Below, one piece after another: positions 58,730 through 64,000 of a stretch of 64,000 nt of DNA (the stretch's first letter is position 1; each line of letters begins with the position of its first letter). The translations under genes and the position numbers were made by a program. The stretch spans positions 62,001-126,000 of the forward strand of contig CAJSYZ010000008.1 in assembly GCA_910574455.1 (NCBI GenBank), in the 5' to 3' direction. The notes beneath the pieces were generated by a model. The model saw only the letters and a program-made list of their open reading frames with translations, did not search any database and was not told the DNA's origin. The stretch comes from Trichaptum fuscoviolaceum. Lineage: Eukaryota; Basidiomycota; Agaricomycetes; Hymenochaetales; Trichaptaceae.

Positions 58730-59905
58730 CCACGCGGGAACACGGACGCTGCAAAGCTCGCCCGCGAGGCGCTCTGCAAACGACTCGACGACTACAGGCT
58801 CGAAGCCGTCCTCGGGAAAGGCAGACTCAGCCGCGTCTACCAAGCTGTGGACATCTCCCACCGCGAATACGGCAAGAAGGTCGCGATCAAGCAGATTCCA
58901 CGCGCGAGTGTCGACCGAGACAGTCGGGAGATGTTGTTTACAGAGAAGAAGATCCTTTCTGACCTGACTTTGCTTAACTCACCCTATTTTACCCCTCTTA
59001 TAGACCCGCAGAACTTCATCATCATCCAGGGCTTGGCCACCGGCGGTTCTTTGCGAGGTGCGATGAGCAACGCGAAGAAGCTGGTTCGCATGCATGAAAT
59101 TAAGTTCATCATGGCGCAACTTGTACGTCTCCGCTTCCTTTCCCCCAAGTTGTGTCTCATATTCTTCGTAGTGCTATGCCGTGGGCACCTTGCACGACCA
59201 GGCCATTGTCCATCGCACCTCAAGCCGGAAAACGTCTTCATGGATGAGCAAGGTCGGCTGGGACTTTGGCACACGTTCAAAGGTCGCGCGGTAAGCATTG
59301 ACGAGGTACTAACTTACAATGACAATTGGCACAGGACTAAGGGCAAGTGAGGCGCGACGTGCAGCATGGCACCAGAGATGCCCCGCGGCGACAATTACTC
59401 GTACAAGGCCGACAGTTTCTCCGTTGGCGTCATGTTCTATGAGCTTGTCTTTGGCAGAGTGAGTTTCGTCCGTTCCAATCCATCACCCTCAATGACACCG
59501 CCTTTATTAGCTGCCCTTCCGTGGGAGGGATCGCAAGAATCTTGAGGCCAACGCACTATACGAAAGCGCGTTCACTCCTCGATGGTTCCGCAAGCGCTAC
59601 CCAGAGGCATGCCATCTGATCCGGCGTCTGCTAGCCAAGAACCCAGACCACCGCATCCCGATGCAAGATACCTTGCAGAGCCGGTACTTCCGAGGAGTGT
59701 AAGTCGACCACCCCCATCTGCGCCATTCTCTAGCTAACCTCCGCCGCAGAAGCTGGGATCAGGTGGCAAATAAGACACAGCCTGTCCCCGCCGGGTGGAA
59801 AACTGTGCCGCATAAGGTCCAGGAAGGTGCGTATCGCAGGCCCTCCCTATCCGCCGTCCAACATCGCGATACTTTACTAATGATTCACCCCGAGCGACTT
59901 ACTCT
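58730..59905 (+). pseudogene. Ser/Thr protein kinase, disrupted in the catalytic loop
   Basis: RLDDYRLEAVLGKGRLSRVY starts the kinase domain (Gly-rich loop LGKGRLSRV). VAIKQIPRASVDRD has the ATP-binding Lys, then MLFTEKKILSDL (alphaC Glu) and IIIQGLATGGSLRGAMSNAK. The expected IVHRDLKPEN reads IVHR and then loses a base near 59216, so HRD is broken. KPENVFMDEQGRL follows in a shifted frame and DFGT at 59262 is in yet another frame. APEMPRGDNYSYKADSFSVG and VMFYELVFGR come next, an intron, then LPFRGRDRKNLEANALYES, FRKRYPEACHLIRRLLAKNP and DHRIPMQDTLQ. The N-terminal start context and subfamily are unclear; AGC-like sequence is possible. Introns are retained. Confidence 0.75.
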
Positions 59906-61561
59906 CAGTGACAACCGCAACCAACCCACCCGCCGGTATCCCCGTCAGGATGCGTCCATCGTCGGTTTCTCTGAAGTATTGAACCCGGACCCCGAGAGTC
60001 CGGTATATGTGCTGAGCACGACTGAGACTATGGTATTGTGAGGCTTGCACATACAGTGACGGGGAAGAATACACTTGTCCTGTACGTTTATTTGTTTACC
60101 TCTCTTATCTGTTGCACTCATGTGGATACAGGGGTTTCAAGTCCGGACTCCTCACCAGCTCACTCATGGATCATGGTTACAACACAACAATAGCCACTGT
60201 AGTCATCTGTATGCATGTAAATAATTTAGATTTTGCTGAATAAAAATGGATTATTATATATCATTTTATGTGCTGAAAGGTCCTGGGATGCTGAATAGGC
60301 AGCAATGTTTATGCCGCTGGCAATGGATTTTAAGAGATATATGGCCTGCAACTCATGGTATAGGCCAGAACCCGTTGTCAGGTCTGGCACTTTGGCAAGC
60401 CTTATGTCCGAATTTGGATAATATATCACACAGAATCCGTCGTAATTGGCTGGAATCCGTTATATCGATGAGCAGGATTACAGGGGTTACGCGAGATTCC
60501 AGGCCTTCCAACCCCCAAAATTCTCACACGGGTTACAAGAGCCGTCATGGTTACATTGCCTTACGGCGAAATCCAAGCTCTTACAAACACTGTCTATTCC
60601 TTGCAGGGGTTCCCTGCGTTTCCCTGGTATATTCTTGATTCCAGAGGTTATTACCAGCCTGGATTTTTTTTGCACTTTTCCTGATGGATGGCAATAGTGC
60701 CGTAGGCATCGCTCGAGTCGGCGAACTTCAACCAGGAGACGACGGCGACCAGAGTAAGTCGCGAGAATGATCTTTGGGATGTCAAATGTGAGAGATAGGG
60801 GTTTACTATCTCCCCTCTTATCCGGGGCCTTCAAGAAATGGCGAAGGCGCAGATTTTGATGGGATGCGTGCGCAAGCACGCAGGTCGGAAAACCAGAGGT
60901 GGGCAATCGACTCTGCGTTGACAGATGATTCTGCGACAGACAAGGACGACTCGCGAAGAGCGGTCCTGTCATTGCCAAAGGTCACATACAGCCCGGAGGC
61001 TGTTGATTCCAATGCGTCTGACCTCGACGAGAATGCAACATTGCCAATTCTTGACCTGGGTATCAAGTAGTTCTTCCAATCCTCAGAAACCATTCCCAGA
61101 AGTAACCGGCATCCAGTCGGAATGACTCAAATGAATCGTGCGGATTGTTGATGCGGAGGACATGGATCTTGAGGTGAGAGTCGTTAAAGGTCGACGCCTT
61201 GCAAATGTTGTGGGGCGGGAAATATCGAGAATCGCGGGGGAAAAAGTAGAGAAATTTCAAGAGTAAGAATGAAAGGAGGTTTTCAGAAGTTTTTGTTGGG
61301 GGTTAAAAGGGAGGAAGGGGGTGATCTCGAAATCGATGGTGGGGGGATGAGGAGAAAGTGATGGCCGGATTTGGTTGGGTGAAAGCGCATATGCACTACA
61401 TTTAATGAACTGCGCGCATTCACGCAGGAACTTGAATATTAGAATTTGAAGTAAAATGGATGATTAATAGGAAGATAAAGTAAAGAAATAAACCATCTAG
61501 AAGGTATGCCCCCCGCGGGGAGTCAGCAATTCGAACTCGCAGTAGGAGGACTCGAATATAC
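59906..61561. other. Nested-element interior, non-coding
   Basis: AT-rich, no recognised gene. Just before the 61562 LTR (its 5' LTR on the minus strand) lies GCCCCCCGCGGGGAGTC and CGAACTCGCAGTAGGAGGAC, the expected primer-binding region, but I could not match it to a tRNA end. Confidence 0.45.
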
Positions 61562-62346
61562 TGTCAGGCTTGGACCCGATGCATGCCTTGTGGTGTCTTG
61601 TCTATCATAAACAAATGAGATCATGCCTATCCGAGACATGATGTCCTGCGAGATCGAATCTAAGAGCGAAGCAAAGAGAACAGAGACGAGAGACGAGTAT
61701 AACCAGGATCCGGGGCTTCCGGCATCCGACAAGGGTGACCGACGACGAGGGGACTTTGGGGTGCTCCCGTGCAAGGCTCGAGACGTCCGGGTCAAACACA
61801 AAAGATAGTCTAGAGCACTAGACAACAAGCAAGCTAGATTTGCAGACAAGACGAAGGCATGGTGGATCTCGAAAGCCTGGCCACTAGCTAGGCCCAAAGA
61901 CTTATGATATTCGAGTCCAGGTATCTATGTACAAATACTATGGGTTTATATAGAGAAAGGACAGAGATACCGGGATTCCGGAAGCGTGGGAAAATCGGGG
62001 ATGCGGGCAATGCGGTAGGCAATGAGGCCTCACACATGTAAGACTAAGACAGGAATTGGAAAGGAATAACAAAGGAGCGACAGGACATGTGTAGGGGCAT
62101 TGGTAAATCGGAGTAATGAAGGAGGAATGAGGGAAACAGGTGGGGAACATGAGGAAAGACAAGAGGATGAGGAGAGAGGGACTTCGGGGAAGTCTCTAAG
62201 GTAAGAACCCGGGATAAATCCCGAAAGGGAGAGATCCCGAAGGGAATGCCCCGGGATATTTCCCGAGGGCAAGATATCCCGGCGGGATTTGGGGAAATCC
62301 CCGGGATGCGCCCCAAAGGGGAAGAGGGATATGTCACGTCGTGACA
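61562..62346 (-). repeat. LTR (5' LTR of the nested element)
   Basis: 785 bp, same ends as the 53562 copy and about 99.7% identical by eye (two substitutions). Confidence 0.9.
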
Positions 62347-62805
62347 CCCCCTCCTCTCCCGTTACAAATATTCGTCGATGCTTCTACTTCCTGGGGTATT
62401 GGCATTTTAATTAATGATAAATGGGCCGCTTGGCAATTCCTTCCTGATACCTTCTCAGCCGCACGCTCTATTGGTTGGGCTGAGATGGTCGCCGTCGAGC
62501 TCGCAGTTTCATTATTATGTTCTATTCATCCCCGTGACTCTCATTTTTTAATTCATTCCGATAATCAAGGAGTCATCGGTGCAGTAGGCTCTTCCTTCTC
62601 TCGTGGTGCCACGCAGAATGCCTCCCTCTCCCGTCTCTCTTCCACTCTATTAAATCATGATTCCTTTATTTCAACATCTTACATTCGCAGTAATTCTAAC
62701 CCTGCAGACCCCGTTTCACGCGGTATTCTCCCCCCCCTTGCTAGCCGCCTTCAGACTAAATTGAAATTAGATTCGGACTTACTCCCTTTCCTTGTAAGAC
62801 ACTAG
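62347..62805 (+). CDS. RNase H part of the YR element
   Basis: Continues the RT frame once the LTR element and one CCCCC copy are ignored. IFVDASTSWGIGILINDKWA gives the first Asp, WAEMVAVELAVSLL the Glu, HFLIHSDNQGVIGAVG the second Asp and SNSNPADPVSRG the last Asp, so all four catalytic residues are present. It stops at 62803-62805 after LLPFLVRH. The domain degrades template RNA during reverse transcription. Confidence 0.85.
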   Translation, partial: PPPLPLQIFVDASTSWGIGILINDKWAAWQFLPDTFSAARSIGWAEMVAVELAVSLLCSIHPRDSHFLIHSDNQGVIGAVGSSFSRGATQNASLSRLSSTLLNHDSFISTSYIRSNSNPADPVSRGILPPLASRLQTKLKLDSDLLPFLVRH

Positions 62806-62898
62806 CCCATAATGCAATAATTCCAGTCAGCCACACTGGTCATTTATATTGTCTATATCGTCTGCAGTAAGGTTGCATTCCCATCTTCCGCAGACATC

Positions 62899-64000
62899 AT
62901 GCCTCCCATCAGAAATGCGCAGTCCCTCAAGGCACAAACTGACGAACTCATTGCCGCTGGCACAGCCGTTCTTCTCGAATACATGCGTCCGTCTCGCAAA
63001 GTGCACTTGCAGCCTCATCCCTATAATCCCCCGAAACTCCCTCCCGCCCCCTCCTCCTTGACCATTGACCCCGTCTGGCCGGCGTCCTTTCAGGTGTCTA
63101 TTGATGCCGCCCTGGACAAGGCCTGGGCTGACAGTACCATTAAGAATTACACCAACTCCATCAACACTTTCCTCGCATTCTGCAAGAAACATCGCATTCC
63201 CTCTGAACTCACATTCCCATCCTCGGACTATCTCATTTGCTCTTTCATTGCATCCCAGCAAGATACAGTTTCACCTTCCACAATCAAGAACTACATATCA
63301 GGAATTCGCGCTTGGCACGTTCGAAACGGTCATAGTTTCACCCGTTCCGAACGTCTCAACCTGCTAACTAGAGCAAGCCGGCCCCTAGCCAACAAAAGAC
63401 CCCCCCGACCGCCTGTTTCATTCGAAATGTTGCTTGCACTCTCTGACGCCCTTAACCCTATCGATCCTTTCGATATCTGTGTCTTGGCTTGTGCTACATG
63501 CGCATTCTGGGGTCTCGCTCGTCTCGGAGAGCTCCTGCCAACCGCATTCAATTACAAACGCGATCCCGCTCCTTTCCCGACTCCGGCCTGCATAACGCAA
63601 GGAGATCAGAAATCCCTCAAGCTTCGCCTTCCCTGGACCAAGGTCAAGAAATGGTCTGGTGAAAATATCTACCTCACTATTCAGGACAATAAATCCGACC
63701 CGGTCACAGCTCTACAGCGCCATCTCTCAGTCAATCAAATTCCTGATACCTCTATCTTATTCGCGTATAAAGACGCCTACGGCACCACCGCAATGCTCAA
63801 GCAGAATTTCATGAATCGCTGTAACGAAATTTGGAAATCCCGGGGCCTCTCCACTACCACCGGCCACTCCTTTCGAATAGGCGGTACCTCCCACCTCTTG
63901 CTATGCGGTGTGAACCCAGACATCATTAAAAAATCAGGTCGATGGTCGTCAGATTCCTTCCTCAGATACTGGCGAAATCTCGACACTGTGATCCCTGGCC
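62899..64000 (+). CDS. Tyrosine recombinase of the YR element (3' end outside window)
   Basis: Open from the ATG at 62899 to the window edge (367 codons). The N-terminal core-binding part has STIKNYTNSINTFLAFCKKH and STIKNYISGIRAWHVRNG. The catalytic domain has the box I Arg in WGLARLGELLPT, a probable Lys region in LRLPWTKVKKWSG, box II HSFRIGGTSHLLLCGV, the Trp of GRWSSDSF and the nucleophile Tyr in LRYWR. All expected R...H-x-x-R...W...Y residues are present. It would join circular element DNA to the genome without target-site duplication. It is the best preserved ORF of the element. Confidence 0.88.
   Translation, partial: MPPIRNAQSLKAQTDELIAAGTAVLLEYMRPSRKVHLQPHPYNPPKLPPAPSSLTIDPVWPASFQVSIDAALDKAWADSTIKNYTNSINTFLAFCKKHRIPSELTFPSSDYLICSFIASQQDTVSPSTIKNYISGIRAWHVRNGHSFTRSERLNLLTRASRPLANKRPPRPPVSFEMLLALSDALNPIDPFDICVLACATCAFWGLARLGELLPTAFNYKRDPAPFPTPACITQGDQKSLKLRLPWTKVKKWSGENIYLTIQDNKSDPVTALQRHLSVNQIPDTSILFAYKDAYGTTAMLKQNFMNRCNEIWKSRGLSTTTGHSFRIGGTSHLLLCGVNPDIIKKSGRWSSDSFLRYWRNLDTVIPG

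Larger units (their letters stand above)
53562..62346 (-). mobile_element. 8785-bp LTR element without pol, nested in the YR element
   Basis: Two 785-bp direct LTRs (53562-54346 and 61562-62346) enclose 7215 bp. The target duplication is CCCCC (53557-53561 and 62347-62351). A G-rich polypurine-like tract (AAGGGGGGGCAAC on the minus strand, 54347-54359) abuts the 53562-54346 LTR, so the element is read on the minus strand and its 5' LTR is the one at 62 kb. The interior encodes no recognisable gag or pol but holds broken host genes (TFIIF-alpha, beta'-COP, a kinase). It resembles a large non-autonomous LTR derivative (LARD), mobilised in trans. Confidence 0.85.
47551..64000 (+). mobile_element. 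Tyrosine-recombinase retrotransposon (DIRS/Ngaro-like), interrupted twice, runs off window
   Basis: Order on the plus strand: gag with two CCHC knuckles, RT, RNase H, tyrosine recombinase. There is no integrase or aspartic protease, which is the definition of YR retroelements. A TATAAAA lies just before the gag ATG at 47632. The left limit is set where the neighbouring hairpin ends, and the right terminus is outside the window, so the split or inverted terminal repeats that separate Ngaro from DIRS1 cannot be seen. Without the two LTR insertions the visible part would be about 5.1 kb. Coding capacity is almost intact: the only clear defect besides the insertions is a frame change in gag near 51957. 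Confidence 0.85.

Noticed and set aside
61507..61555. tRNA-like sequence before the LTR
   Set aside because: It has a TTCGAA-like word but no cloverleaf; more likely a primer-binding or spacer region.

Overview
The window looks like repeat-rich, accessory nuclear DNA of a filamentous basidiomycete, most likely an Agaricomycete. Genes are split by many 50-75 nt GT-AG introns. The gene set includes an F-box/LRR-like protein, a secreted GH10 xylanase, a sugar porter and STE3-type pheromone receptors, and gene fragments lie among abundant transposon debris.

Layout. 1-3.4 kb holds one F-box protein gene on the minus strand. 3.5-16.9 kb is repeats and broken genes: two copies of a hairpin-ended mobile element, a TFIIF-alpha pseudogene, inverted arrays of a GGTTGGAT-type repeat, a 43-bp satellite with higher-order organisation, a karyopherin (Kap123-type) pseudogene, a very recent 1.2-kb tandem duplication with LTR-like segments, and a BCS1-type AAA-ATPase fragment. 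17.5-28.6 kb is the quiet, gene-bearing part: a DEDDy 3'-5' exonuclease, a 9-exon vacuolar-type MFS transporter, a 9-exon GH10 xylanase and a multi-exon sugar transporter. The sugar transporter can only be read through if a single-nucleotide exon is included. 29-40 kb is a diverged segmental duplication (two and a half units of about 4.4 kb) carrying two STE3-type receptor genes in tandem. The first is frameshifted in a T homopolymer and the second may be functional, so this could be a B-mating-type or mating-type-like locus, although no CaaX pheromone precursor was found by eye.

40.4-47.5 kb is a head-to-tail array of four hairpin-ended non-autonomous elements (Helentron-like is the best guess). 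Each carries intron-containing fragments of essential host genes: BSD2 twice and CSE1 twice. From about 47.55 kb to the window end lies a tyrosine-recombinase (DIRS/Ngaro-like) retrotransposon with a spliced gag, RT, RNase H and YR. Two later LTR insertions interrupt it: a 2517-bp LTR-like element with GATGG target duplications, and an 8785-bp element with two 785-bp LTRs and CCCCC target duplications. In both cases removing the insert plus one target copy rejoins the host reading frame exactly. The larger insert has no pol gene but contains broken host genes (TFIIF-alpha, beta'-COP and a protein kinase).

Themes. The window is dominated by DNA-level (intron-retaining) capture and duplication of single-copy housekeeping genes by mobile DNA, nested in a datable order. 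Exon coordinates were assigned by eye from splice signals and frame continuity. Family assignments rest on recognised motifs, not database searches.
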